Assembly: GCF_029338575.1 (NCBI RefSeq)
Contig: NZ_CP119992.1
Coordinates: forward strand, 1,178,001 to 1,242,000
DNA from: Halomarina halobia
Lineage (GTDB): Archaea > Halobacteriota > Halobacteria > Halobacteriales > Haloarculaceae
Direction of reading: 5' to 3'
DNA: 64,000 nucleotides
Shown: in pieces, positions 41,661-50,214 of the stretch
Numbering within the stretch: the stretch's first letter is position 1
How the letters are laid out: every line of letters starts with the position of its first letter
Made by a program: the position numbers and the translations under genes
Notes under the pieces: model-generated
What the model was told of the DNA's origin: nothing
The model's database searches: none
Seen by the model: the letters and a program-made list of their open reading frames with translations, nothing else

Positions 41661-41979
41661 TCAGGGCGCCGCTTTCACCCCCGCGACGCCGCGACACGAA
41701 CGCGCCGACCGGTCGGCTTCGAAACCTGTCCCGTCCTTCACTTTCACCCCGCTAGCCGCCCCCTTTTACCCGTCCGACCCCTCTCTCTCACTGTCTCCCC
41801 CGGATCGCACGCGGAGACCGGAGACGACTCGCCGTAACCGCCGAGACTCGTTGTAGACGGCCGCGTCGGACGCCCGGGGAGACGCAGCTACGAGTGCGTC
41901 GTCGGGGCGGACTTCCCCATCGCAGGTGCCCCCTCCCGGGTGCCTCCGCCCGCGACGCCGCGTTTCCACGAGAGAGCCG
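41661..41979. other. 319-bp intergenic region
   Basis: No gene is visible. The first part contains two imperfect copies of CTTTCACCCC-GC (near 41681 and 41741) within a long pyrimidine-rich run ending CTCTCTCTCACTGTC, a possible terminator for hisF. The second half is unremarkable GC-rich DNA before the zinc-ribbon gene. Confidence 0.4.
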
Positions 41980-42174
41980 ATGTCCACGGACGACCACCAC
42001 CCACGAAGAGCGACGCGTCCCGCCCCGCCGGTCTCCGGCCCGCACGCGGGCTACGACCGGTACGGTCGCCTCGACCACTACTACTGGCGCTGCGAGCGGT
42101 GCGGCCTCGAGACGACCGACTCGACCCTCGAGCGCGGCTGTCCGCGGTGCGAGGAGGGCACCGATGCCCGATGA
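41980..42174 (+). CDS. small zinc-ribbon protein
   Basis: A 64-residue protein with a polar N-terminus and a C-terminal CxxC-x(13)-CxxC zinc ribbon (CERCGLE ... CPRCEEG), preceded by GYDRYGRLDHYYWR. Such mini-proteins are abundant in haloarchaea and are mostly uncharacterised. The ATG at 41980 is the start nearest the conserved-looking part. It overlaps the next gene, also a zinc-ribbon protein, by 11 bp. Confidence 0.72.
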   Translation: MSTDDHHPRRATRPAPPVSGPHAGYDRYGRLDHYYWRCERCGLETTDSTLERGCPRCEEGTDAR

Positions 42175-42358
42175 GCGCTCCTCGCCGAGCGCCGGCTGGC
42201 GCGAGGTGTACCGCGCGATGGACGCGCCCGAGCCGACCGACGAGGACCGTCGGGACTGCCCCGACTGCGGGGACGACTCGCCCCGCGTCCGCGGCGACAC
42301 CTACTGGTGTCCGAAACACGGGACGTGGCGACCGCGCGGCGGCGAAGCCGCGGGCTAA
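42164..42358 (+). CDS. second small zinc-ribbon protein
   Basis: A 64-residue protein with CPDCGDDSPRVRGDTYWCPKHG, a likely zinc-binding CxxC ... CxxH set, and a helical N-terminus GWREVYRAMDAP. It overlaps the preceding zinc-ribbon gene in another frame, suggesting coupled translation of two partners. Function unknown. An alternative ATG at 42171 is out of frame and not used. Confidence 0.68.
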   Translation: MPDERSSPSAGWREVYRAMDAPEPTDEDRRDCPDCGDDSPRVRGDTYWCPKHGTWRPRGGEAAG

Positions 42359-42364
42359 CCCCCG

Positions 42365-43036
42365 CTACTCGACGCGCAGCGTGAACCCCCACGCCGCCTC
42401 CCACTCGGGATCGTCGATCACCCGCTCCTCGTCGCGGGCGACGTTGTAGGTGCTCTCGAACCGGAACTCGCCGGTCGGGAGACACGCGTCGGCGTCGCCG
42501 CCCCCGCCGCGGTCCGCCGCCCCCCACACGCCGAGGTCCCGCAAGATCGACTCGCCGGCGGCCAGCGCGAGCAGCCGATACTCCTCCGTGACTGCGATCG
42601 GTTCGGCGAGGGTCCAGCAACCCGACCGGATCGCCTCGTACCGATCCGCCGGTCCGGGGAGCAGGACGAGGCGTCGATCCGACGAGCCGACGTACTCGAA
42701 CAGCACCGCCCGCCCCTCGCCCACCTCGACCGCGTGGTCCGCCTCGTTCGTCAGCGTGACCCGGAGCTGCGGCGGGCGCTCGTCGGTCGCCTCGGCGTCG
42801 AGCACCTCGACCGCGTGGCGGACAGGGAGGTCGGGAGGGTCGTCCGCGCCCGCGAGCGAGACGGTGGCGCGCTCCGCGGCGTCGGACGGATCGCCGTCGG
42901 TCCCGTTTCCGTCCGTGTCGTCGTCGGTCCCGTCGTCGTCCCCACCGTCGCCCGCACCGGACGGTCGCGAGAGGCATCCCGTCACGACGCCGGCGAGGGT
43001 CGTCGCGCCGAGCCCGAGGGCGGTTCGTCGTCGCAT
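42365..43036 (-). CDS. predicted lipoprotein of unknown function
   Basis: A 223-residue secreted lipoprotein. The signal MRRRTALGLGATTLAGVVTGC has a twin-arginine-like start and a lipobox VTGC. A Gly/Asp-rich linker follows, then a globular part with VTLTNEADHAVEVGEGRAVLF, reminiscent of immunoglobulin-like beta sandwiches. No catalytic motif is visible. The upstream ATG at 43063 adds nine residues that would weaken the signal. Confidence 0.7.
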   Translation of the reverse strand: MRRRTALGLGATTLAGVVTGCLSRPSGAGDGGDDDGTDDDTDGNGTDGDPSDAAERATVSLAGADDPPDLPVRHAVEVLDAEATDERPPQLRVTLTNEADHAVEVGEGRAVLFEYVGSSDRRLVLLPGPADRYEAIRSGCWTLAEPIAVTEEYRLLALAAGESILRDLGVWGAADRGGGGDADACLPTGEFRFESTYNVARDEERVIDDPEWEAAWGFTLRVE

Positions 43037-43118
43037 GGATCGGAGGACGGCGGACGAGGGCAAAAGGACGCGCTAGGATCAAACGGCCGTTTGATGCCCG
43101 TTCGGGGCCGGAAGCGGT

Positions 43119-44207
43119 TCACCCGGACAGCGTCCCGTTCGTGAGCTTCGGGAGGAGACCGCGGGCGAACTGGACGAACAGCGCGAGCAGGATCGGTCCC
43201 AGGAAGACGCCGAGCCAGCCGAAGACCATCGTCCCGAGGACGTAGGCGAGCAGGACGAGCCCGAAGTTCAGATCGCCCGCCGAGAGGTACGACCGGACGA
43301 AGTAATCCGGGACGGTGTCGACGACGATCAGCGAGACGACGAAGAAGAGGGCGGGGAACCACAGCGGCGTCTCGCCCGCCAGCGCGTCGAAGAGGAGCAC
43401 CGCCGTGTACGGTACGTAGACGATCTTGATCCCGACCGCGGGGACGAGCGTCCCGATCCCGATGAGCGCGCCGAGCAGGACGGGATACGCGACGACGCCC
43501 GCCGGGACGAACCGGTCGATCACGACGTAGGTGACGGCGGCGATCGCGCCGGTCGTGACGATGGTCAGGAGGTTGCCGAAGAAGAGCGTCCCCAGCTTCT
43601 CGTCGACGCCCTCGGCGAACGTCAGCAGGTCGGCGTCGCGGTTGACGGTTCGGCGGAACCAGTCGGCGATCCGTCGGTCGTCGCGCAGGAGGTAGAACAG
43701 GTAGACGAGCGCCAGGAACAGCTGTCCCAGGACGGCGAGGGTGGTGCTCACCATCGCCAGGACGTATCCGAACCCCCGCCGGAAGAGCCGCTGGGTCAGG
43801 GGACCGAACGCCTGCTCCGGTCGTCGGAGCATCGCGACGATCGTCCGTAGATCCCGTTGTCGGACGAGACGCAGATACGGCTCCAGCAGCGGGCGGTACT
43901 GCCCCAGCCCGGCCGCCAGCAGCGCCCGGTCGAGCTCCTGGACGGCGACGAAGAAGCCGTACCCGACGACGGCCAGGACCGGCAGCGTGAAGAGGAGGAC
44001 GGTCGCCGTCACCGCGAGGTCGGGGTGGTCCGTCGCGGCGGACAGCCGTCGATAGATCGGACGGGAGGCGTAGTAGGCGAAGAGGGCGAACACGAGGGAA
44101 CCGAGGAACTGAAGGACCGCGTAGGCGACCGCCGCGGTGATCGCCCCGCCCATCGCCCAGAGGACGGCCGCCCGGGTGTCGACGTCGAAGTCGGTGCGCG
44201 AGAGCAT
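43119..44207 (-). CDS. AI-2E-family transporter (PerM-like)
   Basis: A 362-residue membrane protein with about eight hydrophobic segments. Family features are the early YYASRPIYRRLS, the long amphipathic middle region, and the C-terminal series IGIGTLVPAVGIKIVYVPYTA and LGPILLALFVQFARGLL. Relatives include the autoinducer-2 exporter TqsA and putative permeases and Na+/H+ antiporters. The substrate in archaea is unknown. It is followed downstream (82 bp) by the lipoprotein gene. Confidence 0.85.
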   Translation of the reverse strand: MLSRTDFDVDTRAAVLWAMGGAITAAVAYAVLQFLGSLVFALFAYYASRPIYRRLSAATDHPDLAVTATVLLFTLPVLAVVGYGFFVAVQELDRALLAAGLGQYRPLLEPYLRLVRQRDLRTIVAMLRRPEQAFGPLTQRLFRRGFGYVLAMVSTTLAVLGQLFLALVYLFYLLRDDRRIADWFRRTVNRDADLLTFAEGVDEKLGTLFFGNLLTIVTTGAIAAVTYVVIDRFVPAGVVAYPVLLGALIGIGTLVPAVGIKIVYVPYTAVLLFDALAGETPLWFPALFFVVSLIVVDTVPDYFVRSYLSAGDLNFGLVLLAYVLGTMVFGWLGVFLGPILLALFVQFARGLLPKLTNGTLSG

Positions 44208-44432
44208 GAGGGATCGCCGGCGAGGAACCGTCGGCCTCGGCCGGGGGGCGTTCGCCCCGGCGGCGTTTCAGCGCGCTGCCCGCGATTGCAGGCAGCACTC
44301 TCGCGGGGCGCGGAGACGGTCGGCTACGGGGAGCGGGGGCGTCGCCCGCGGGTGCGACGGGAGGGGCGGGAGCGATGGACGAGAGGGGTGGGGTGGAAGC
44401 GGTGGGAGCGACGAGAGCGGGCGACCGCGCGC
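44208..44432. other. intergenic region with hairpin
   Basis: This 225-bp spacer between rpoL and the permease gene contains a hairpin CCGGGGGGCG-TT-CGCCCCGG (about 44239-44258) and Gly/Arg-like GC-rich filler. No gene or clear promoter was identified. Confidence 0.35.
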
Positions 44433-44717
44433 CTACGCCGCGGACTCGAAGGCCTCGCGGAAGGCGGTCGACTTGTCCTTCACGTTGCGCGCCGCGGTTT
44501 CGAGCGCGTCGAGGGGGTCGACGCCCCCCTCGGTCTTGACCGTGAGGATGGGGTCGGTCTGTCCCCCGGACTGCTCGGGGTTCACGTCGTAGGTCGCGGC
44601 GGCGACGCCCTCCGTCTCGAGGAGCGCCCCCTTCAGCACGTTCATGAAGGTGTGATCCTCGCCTGCGATCTCGATTGCGAGTTCGGTCGGTTCGTTCGCG
44701 ATGACCCGGAGTTCCAT
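44433..44717 (-). CDS. rpoL: DNA-directed RNA polymerase subunit L (Rpo11)
   Basis: A 94-residue protein. It has [31 protein letters not shown], split here as [12 protein letters not shown] and ALLETEGV, the alpha-like dimerisation motif of archaeal RpoL/eukaryotic RPB11, and a C-terminal helix. It pairs with subunit D in the RNA polymerase assembly platform. It is a single gene divergent from the acyl-CoA ligase gene, with 81 bp between. Confidence 0.96.
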   Translation of the reverse strand: MELRVIANEPTELAIEIAGEDHTFMNVLKGALLETEGVAAATYDVNPEQSGGQTDPILTVKTEGGVDPLDALETAARNVKDKSTAFREAFESAA

Positions 44718-44798
44718 ATCTCAAGGTCGGCCAAGCGGCGTTTCAACGTTTCGAAGGCGACGGTAGAATTACAGTCCTCGCCAACGCGTACCGCGTGC

Positions 44799-46403
44799 AT
44801 GTCTACCACGTTAGGTGACACCCTCGAACGATCGGCGGCGAAGTATCCGTCGAGAGACGCCGTCGTCTACCCGCGGCGGGATCAGCGCTTCACGTACGCC
44901 GAGTTCGACGAGCGCGTGAACCGCCTGGCGAACGCCCTCGCCGACCTCGGCGTCGGGAAGGGCGACCGGGTCTCGACCGTCCTGTTCAACGGGAGCGAAC
45001 TCGTCCTGACGGTCTACGCCTGCGCGAAGCTCGGCGCGGTGTTCAACCCGCTCAACTACCGCCTCCCGGCGGGCGAGATCGAGTTCGTCCTGAACGACGC
45101 CGGGTCGAGCCTCGTCGTCCTCGAGGCGGACACCCGCGAGGCCGTCGCGGGGGCTCGTCCGGACCTGGAGACGGTCGAGGAGTACCTCTACGTCGACGGC
45201 CCGGCGGCCCCGACGGCCGAGGGGACCGACGCCCCCGACGGCGGGACGCCCGACTTCGCCCGCGACTTCTACGAGGTGCTCGCCGGCGGCGACGCCTCCC
45301 GGCCGGACGCGGACGTGGCCGAGGACGACGTCTACGCCTTCATCTACACCTCGGGGACGACGGGCCGGCCGAAGGGCGTGGTCCACGAGCACCGTGACAT
45401 GGTCGAGCACAGCCTCGTCTGCATCGCCGAGAGCGGCATCGACAGGAACGCCGTCGGGCTGTCAGTCCTCCCGCTCTATCACTGCGCGGAGCTACACGCC
45501 AACCTGTTCCCGCGCGTCCACGTCGGCGCGACCTCCGTCATCCACCACGAGTTCGACCCCGCGGCGGTCCTGCGGGCGATCGAGGCCCACGGCGTCACCC
45601 AGCTGTTCGCCGCGCCGACGGCCTGGAACGCGCTCCTGCAGGTCGCGCCGGAGGTGGACGCGGACGTCTCCTCGCTCGAGATCGGCTTCTACGGCGCGTC
45701 GCCGATGCCCCGCCGCGTGCTCGAGGGGTGCATGCAGGAGTTCTGCGAGGACTACCTGCAGGCCTACGGGATGACCGAGATCGGCCCCTGCGGGACGTTT
45801 CAGCACCCCGACGAGCAGATCCCGAAGCTCGGCTCGGCGGGCCTGCCCGCGCTCAACCACGACGTGCGGATCGTCACGCCGGACGGCGATCCGGGCGACG
45901 AGGTCGAGGCGGGGGAGGTCGGCGAGATCCTCTTCTCGGGGCCGTGCACCATGCGCGAGTACTGGAACCGCCCGGACGCCACCGCGGAGTCGCTGCGTGA
46001 GGCGGACGGGAAGACGTGGTACTACACCGGCGACCTGGGCTACCGCGACGAGGACGGCTACCTCTACGTGGTCGACCGCAAGGACGACATGATCATCTCC
46101 GGCGGCGAGAACATCTACCCGACGGAGGTCGAGGACGCGCTGTTCTCGCACCCGGACGTCGTCGAGGCGGCGGTCGTCGGCGAACCCGACGACGAGTGGG
46201 GCGAGCGAGTCGTCGCCTTCGTGGTGGGCGATGCGACGGCGGAGGCGCTCGATTCGCACCTGGTCGAGAGCGACGACGTGGCGGACTTCAAGCGCCCGCG
46301 GACGTACTACTTCGTGGACGAGCTCCCGAAGAACCCGAGCGGGAAGGTCCAGAAGTTCAAGCTCCGCGACGAGGAGACGGGAGAGGAAGGTCATCCCGTC
46401 TGA
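44799..46403 (+). CDS. acyl-CoA synthetase (AMP-forming)
   Basis: A 534-residue ANL ligase. Motifs are IYTSGTTGRPKG (A3), AYGMTEIGP (A5), YYTGDLGYRDEDG (A7), DRKDDMIISGGENIYP (A8) and the catalytic lysine in NPSGKVQKFKLR (A10). The start at 44799 lies in a short spacer divergent from rpoL. It precedes HCDH/ECH, thioesterase and MaoC genes on the same strand, pointing to fatty or short-chain acid activation for beta-oxidation. Confidence 0.9.
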   Translation: MSTTLGDTLERSAAKYPSRDAVVYPRRDQRFTYAEFDERVNRLANALADLGVGKGDRVSTVLFNGSELVLTVYACAKLGAVFNPLNYRLPAGEIEFVLNDAGSSLVVLEADTREAVAGARPDLETVEEYLYVDGPAAPTAEGTDAPDGGTPDFARDFYEVLAGGDASRPDADVAEDDVYAFIYTSGTTGRPKGVVHEHRDMVEHSLVCIAESGIDRNAVGLSVLPLYHCAELHANLFPRVHVGATSVIHHEFDPAAVLRAIEAHGVTQLFAAPTAWNALLQVAPEVDADVSSLEIGFYGASPMPRRVLEGCMQEFCEDYLQAYGMTEIGPCGTFQHPDEQIPKLGSAGLPALNHDVRIVTPDGDPGDEVEAGEVGEILFSGPCTMREYWNRPDATAESLREADGKTWYYTGDLGYRDEDGYLYVVDRKDDMIISGGENIYPTEVEDALFSHPDVVEAAVVGEPDDEWGERVVAFVVGDATAEALDSHLVESDDVADFKRPRTYYFVDELPKNPSGKVQKFKLRDEETGEEGHPV

Positions 46404-46523
46404 TCGCCTACCATCGTTCGAACTTTTCGATTCTGACGAATCGTTGGTGCGTTAGCGGGGGAATACTCGAACAATGCTAATCGTCGTCGCAGGAATTAAG
46501 CCATCTCCGACTCGCCTGAAGCC

Positions 46524-48476
46524 ATGGAGTTAGGTGACGTACAACGTGTCGCGGTACTGGGCGCGGGGAACATGGGCCACGGCATCGCCGAGGTCGTCGC
46601 GCTCGCCGGCTACGACGTGCGCATGCGAGACATCGAGGAGGACATCGTCCGGAAGGGGTACGAGGAGATCGCCTGGAGCCTGGAGAAACTCGCGGAGAAG
46701 GGCCTGATCGACCAGGACCCCGAGGAGGTGCTCTCCCGGATCGACACCGCCGTCGACCTCGGCGAGACGGTCTCGGACGCCGACCTCGTCATCGAGGTCG
46801 CCCCCGAGCGGATGGACCTGAAACGGGAGGTGTTCGCCGAACTCGACGATCTCGCGCCCGAGCACGCGGTCCTCGCGTCGAACACCTCCTCGCTGTCGAT
46901 CACGGAGATCGCGGGGGCTACCGACCGCCCCGAGCAAGTCGTCGGGATGCACTTCTTCAACCCGCCGGTGAAGATGGACCTCGTCGAGGTGATCTACGGC
47001 GATGAGACGGCAGACGAGACGGCGGAACTCGCCTACGCCTTCGTCGAGGCGATCGACAAGACCCCCATCTACGTCAGGAAGGACGTGAACGGCTTCGTCG
47101 TCAACTCCGTGCTCGGGCCGTTCGGCGACGAGGCGGCGTGGATGGTGAGTGAGGGCGAGGCGACGATCGAGGAGGCGGACGCCGCGATGGTCCACCGGAA
47201 GGGGTACCCGATGGGGCCGTTCGAACTCTCGGACCTCACGGGTATCGACATCGGCTACCACGTCCGCAAGGAGGCGGGCAAGCCGATCCCGCCCGTCGTC
47301 CAGGAGAAGGTCGACGCGGGCGACCTCGGGCGGAAGACCGGGCGGGGGTACTACGACTACGGGGAGGGAGACGGCCCGACCTACGAACCCGGCGATGGCG
47401 AGGGGTTCGACACGCTGCGCGTCGAGGCGCGGATGATCAACGAGGCGGCGAAGCTGATCGGGAACGACGTCGCCACCGCGGAGGCGATCGACACCGGGAT
47501 GCGCCTCGGCGGGGGCTACCCCGAGGGGCCGTGCCGACGGGCGGACAGGTACGGCCTCGACGCGGTGCTCGACAAGCTCAGGACGCTCCACGAGGAGACG
47601 GGTGAGGCGCGCTACGAACCCGCCGACTACCTCGTCGAACTGGTCGAGTCGGGTCGGACCGGCGAGGAGGCGGGCGCGGGCTTCTACGACTACGGCGGCG
47701 GCGAGCGCGACTACCGGTTCCTGAACTACGACCTCGACGACCGGGGCGTGCTGGCGGTCGAACTCGACCGCCCCGAGCGGCTGAACGCCCTCTCGCGCGA
47801 CCTGATGGGGGAGATCACCCACCTCCTGAACGGCGTCGACGCCGAGGAGGTGCGGTGCGTCACGTTCGAGGGCGCGGGCGACCGGGCGTTCTCCGCGGGG
47901 GCTGACATCGGCGGCTTCGGCGAGTTGCGCCCCACCGACGCGATGGACGTGAGCGAGGTGTTCGAAACCGTCGCGTCGTTCCCGCGGCCCACGCTCGCGA
48001 AGATCGACGGCTTCTGCCTCGGCGGCGGCCACGAACTCGCGCTCGCCTGCGACCTCCGCATCGCCACGTCGGACTCGGAGTTCGGCTTCCCGGAGATCAC
48101 CCTCGGGCTGATCCCCGGTGGCGGCGGCACCCAGCGCGCGATGCGGATGCTCACGGAGTGTCGGGCGAAGGAGCTCGTCTTCCGCGGCAACCGCATCGAC
48201 GCGGAACTGGCCGAGGAGTGGGGGCTGATCAACCGTGCCGTGGACCGAGAGGAGTTCGACGACGTGGTCGCGGAGTTCGTCGACGACATCGTCGAGGGGC
48301 CGCCGATCGCCCTGGAGGTCGCCAAGTCGGTCATGGACGACGGCGCGGACGCGAGTCTCGACGCCGGGCTCAAACTGGAGAGCCAGGGCTTCGGCCTCCT
48401 CATCAGCACCGACGACGCGGCCGAGGGTACCGCCGCCTTCGCCGAGAAGCGCGACCCCGAGTTCGAGGGACGATGA
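46524..48476 (+). CDS. 3-hydroxyacyl-CoA dehydrogenase / enoyl-CoA hydratase fusion
   Basis: A 650-residue bifunctional enzyme. Residues 1-390 form the dehydrogenase: NAD site VLGAGNMGHGIAEV, the catalytic His in GMHFFNPPVKM, and two C-terminal helical domains. Residues about 395-650 form a crotonase hydratase with both catalytic glutamates in GGGHELALACD and FPEITLGLIPGGGG. It performs two successive beta-oxidation steps. The order dehydrogenase-hydratase is opposite to bacterial FadB but usual for haloarchaea. A 120-bp spacer before it contains an AT-rich promoter-like region. Confidence 0.93.
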   Translation: MELGDVQRVAVLGAGNMGHGIAEVVALAGYDVRMRDIEEDIVRKGYEEIAWSLEKLAEKGLIDQDPEEVLSRIDTAVDLGETVSDADLVIEVAPERMDLKREVFAELDDLAPEHAVLASNTSSLSITEIAGATDRPEQVVGMHFFNPPVKMDLVEVIYGDETADETAELAYAFVEAIDKTPIYVRKDVNGFVVNSVLGPFGDEAAWMVSEGEATIEEADAAMVHRKGYPMGPFELSDLTGIDIGYHVRKEAGKPIPPVVQEKVDAGDLGRKTGRGYYDYGEGDGPTYEPGDGEGFDTLRVEARMINEAAKLIGNDVATAEAIDTGMRLGGGYPEGPCRRADRYGLDAVLDKLRTLHEETGEARYEPADYLVELVESGRTGEEAGAGFYDYGGGERDYRFLNYDLDDRGVLAVELDRPERLNALSRDLMGEITHLLNGVDAEEVRCVTFEGAGDRAFSAGADIGGFGELRPTDAMDVSEVFETVASFPRPTLAKIDGFCLGGGHELALACDLRIATSDSEFGFPEITLGLIPGGGGTQRAMRMLTECRAKELVFRGNRIDAELAEEWGLINRAVDREEFDDVVAEFVDDIVEGPPIALEVAKSVMDDGADASLDAGLKLESQGFGLLISTDDAAEGTAAFAEKRDPEFEGR

Positions 48477-48477
48477 G

Positions 48478-48981
48478 ATGAGCGCGGACGCCGATTGCGA
48501 CGCCGACGGTGACACGGATGCGGACGCAGATTCGAAGGTCGACGCCGACGCGATCGAGCGTCACCTCCGGCGCGGGGTCGACGAGTACGGCCTCTTCCGG
48601 TGGCTCGACCTCGACTTCGAGGTGCTCGAACCGGGACGGGTCGCCATGTCCGTCCCGTTCGACGAGAAGTTCGTCAACCTCACGGGCAGGACGATACACG
48701 GCGGGATCACGGCGGCGCTGATCGACACCGCGAGCGGATTCGCCCTGCGCTCGACCTTCGAACGCCCCGAGGCGGCCTCCCTCACGACGACCGACCTCAA
48801 CGTGCGCTACGTCCGGCCCGCCCGCGACGACGTTCGCGCCGCGGCCGAGGTGGTCCGCGCCGGGCGCTCGATGGGCGTCACCGAGGTGACAGTCACGAGT
48901 ACCACGCCGGACGGCGAGGAGAGGACCGTCGCCACCGGCGGGACGACCTACCGGATCTTCCGGGGGGAGGGCGATGAGTGA
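48478..48981 (+). CDS. PaaI-family hotdog thioesterase
   Basis: A 167-residue protein. After an Asp-rich N-terminus it shows FVNLTGRTIHGGITAALIDTASG, the HGG-AALIDTA helix of PaaI/YdiI-type hotdog thioesterases, then DLNVRYVRPARDDVRAAAEVV. These enzymes release CoA from acyl-CoA or aryl-CoA. It starts one base after the fusion enzyme stop and overlaps the next gene by eight bases, so it belongs to the same operon. Confidence 0.88.
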   Translation: MSADADCDADGDTDADADSKVDADAIERHLRRGVDEYGLFRWLDLDFEVLEPGRVAMSVPFDEKFVNLTGRTIHGGITAALIDTASGFALRSTFERPEAASLTTTDLNVRYVRPARDDVRAAAEVVRAGRSMGVTEVTVTSTTPDGEERTVATGGTTYRIFRGEGDE

Positions 48982-49432
48982 GGGAGCGGTCGAGAGCGTC
49001 TTCGAGCGCACGGAGGTCGGCAAGCGCGTCACCACGCAGGGGCGCACGATCACCGAGGCGGACGTGACGAACTTCGCGGGCGTCAGCGGCGACTTCAACC
49101 ACCTCCACACCGACGCCGAGGCGATGGCCGACTCGGACTTCGGCGAGCGGATCGTCCACGGCGCGCTCGTCTTCTCGGTGATGACGGGGCTGCTCTGGCA
49201 GTCCCGAACGTCCGCCGAGCGGGACGCCGTCGTCGCCTTCTACGGCGTCGATCGGCTCCGGTTCCGCGCGCCGACGTTCATCGGCGACACCGTCCACGTG
49301 GAACTCGAGGTGACGGACAAGGAGCCGCGCGATCACCCCGTCGGCAACGGCGTGCTCACCTACGACGCCGAGGTGGTCACCGGCGAGGGGACGGTCGTGC
49401 TGTCCTGTCAGCTCAGGTCGCTGGTCGTCTGA
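48974..49432 (+). CDS. MaoC-family hotdog dehydratase
   Basis: A 152-residue hotdog protein with the hydratase-2 motif ITEADVTNFAGVSGDFNHLHTDAEAM and FGERIVHGALVFS, where Asp and His are the catalytic pair. MaoC proteins hydrate R-specific enoyl-CoAs or dehydrate 3-hydroxyacyl-CoAs. Together with the preceding fusion enzyme it gives the operon both S- and R-type hydratases. It is the last gene of the operon; a relic of a protease gene follows. Confidence 0.9.
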   Translation: MSEGAVESVFERTEVGKRVTTQGRTITEADVTNFAGVSGDFNHLHTDAEAMADSDFGERIVHGALVFSVMTGLLWQSRTSAERDAVVAFYGVDRLRFRAPTFIGDTVHVELEVTDKEPRDHPVGNGVLTYDAEVVTGEGTVVLSCQLRSLVV

Positions 49433-49433
49433 G

Positions 49434-49493
49434 TCAGTACGGGAGCGCGTCGATTCCTCCGTCCGGGGCGTACTTCAGCGCGAAGTGAGTCGA
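49434..49493 (-). pseudogene. relic of a CPBP protease gene 3' end
   Basis: On the minus strand a short open stretch ends with HFALKYAPDGGIDALPY and a stop at 49434-49436. It matches the C-terminus of the intact CPBP gene at 50215, YVALKYAPAMEETAVLLALVPY, and 19 bases are identical (49465-49483 versus 50261-50279). Upstream of it in frame is a stop. It is probably the tail of a former second copy, now cut off by the toxin-antitoxin pair. Confidence 0.6.
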
Positions 49494-49533
49494 CTACCGC
49501 AGGTTTATTACAAAGTATTACGTACTATTACCC

Positions 49534-49851
49534 ATGCCGATCGGCATCGACCGGTTCGACGACGAGCGCGAGGAGGCGCTCGAGATCCGGGAGGGAACGC
49601 AACCCTACCGGGTGCTCTCGTTCCTCGCCGAGAACGACGACAAGGCCTTCACGCAGACCGAGATCCACGAGGCGACCGGGATCAAGCGGGGGAGCGTCGG
49701 TGCGGTCCTGTCGCGCCTCGAGGATCGCAGCCTCGTCCGTCACAGGGGGCGGTACTGGGCGATCGCCGAGGACGACCGACTGGCGGCGTACGCCGCACAG
49801 ACCCGAGCGAGTTCTGCGTCCACGACGGACGACTACTACGGCGAGGAATAG
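49534..49851 (+). CDS. winged-helix protein, predicted antitoxin
   Basis: A 105-residue protein. Residues 25-75 form a MarR-like winged helix (YRVLSFLAENDDKAFTQTEIHEATGIKRGSVGAVLSRLEDRSLV, here cut into QTEIHEATGIKRGSVG and AVLSRLEDRSLV). The short C-terminus is polar and could wrap round a toxin. It lies three bases before a MazF-like gene. Haloarchaea have HTH/PemK-type pairs of this form. A TATA-like GGTTTATTAC is about 30 bp upstream, next to a palindromic GTATTACGTACTATTAC that may be its own operator. Confidence 0.75.
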   Translation: MPIGIDRFDDEREEALEIREGTQPYRVLSFLAENDDKAFTQTEIHEATGIKRGSVGAVLSRLEDRSLVRHRGRYWAIAEDDRLAAYAAQTRASSASTTDDYYGEE

Positions 49852-49854
49852 ACG

Positions 49855-50184
49855 GTGGCGTACGCCCGCGGAGCCGTGGTGAAGGGTCCCGACCTGTTCG
49901 GCCCCCACGCCTACCGACCGTACGTCCGAGTGAGCGACGGGACGCACCCGTTCGACGACGAGGAAGCGCTCTACGTCGCAGTGACGACGACGCGCCGTTC
50001 GATCGCGATCCCGCTGACCGACGATGACTTCGCGTCTGGAGGACTTCCGAGAGATAGCTACGTCAATCCGTGGACCATCGCGTCGATTCGTCACGCGGAC
50101 GTGAGGGCGAGAGAGGGAGAACTGATCGGGAGCACGACGGAGACGATCGCGAGGGAGGCGGCGGGCTATCTGGGCGTCCGATAG
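49855..50184 (+). CDS. PemK/MazF-like toxin
   Basis: A 109-residue protein starting at GTG. It has the fold pattern of MazF/PemK RNases: YARGAVVKGPDLFGPHAYRP, YVAVTTT, AIPLTDDD and SYVNPWTIASI. The conserved strand-loop positions of the RNase pocket (R near the N-terminus, T in VTTTR) are present, but catalysis is not proven. Such enzymes cut mRNA when freed from antitoxin. It follows the HTH gene by three bases. Confidence 0.72.
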   Translation: MAYARGAVVKGPDLFGPHAYRPYVRVSDGTHPFDDEEALYVAVTTTRRSIAIPLTDDDFASGGLPRDSYVNPWTIASIRHADVRAREGELIGSTTETIAREAAGYLGVR

Positions 50185-50214
50185 CCGAGTGGCGTCATCG
50201 TGGGGAGGCCCTCC

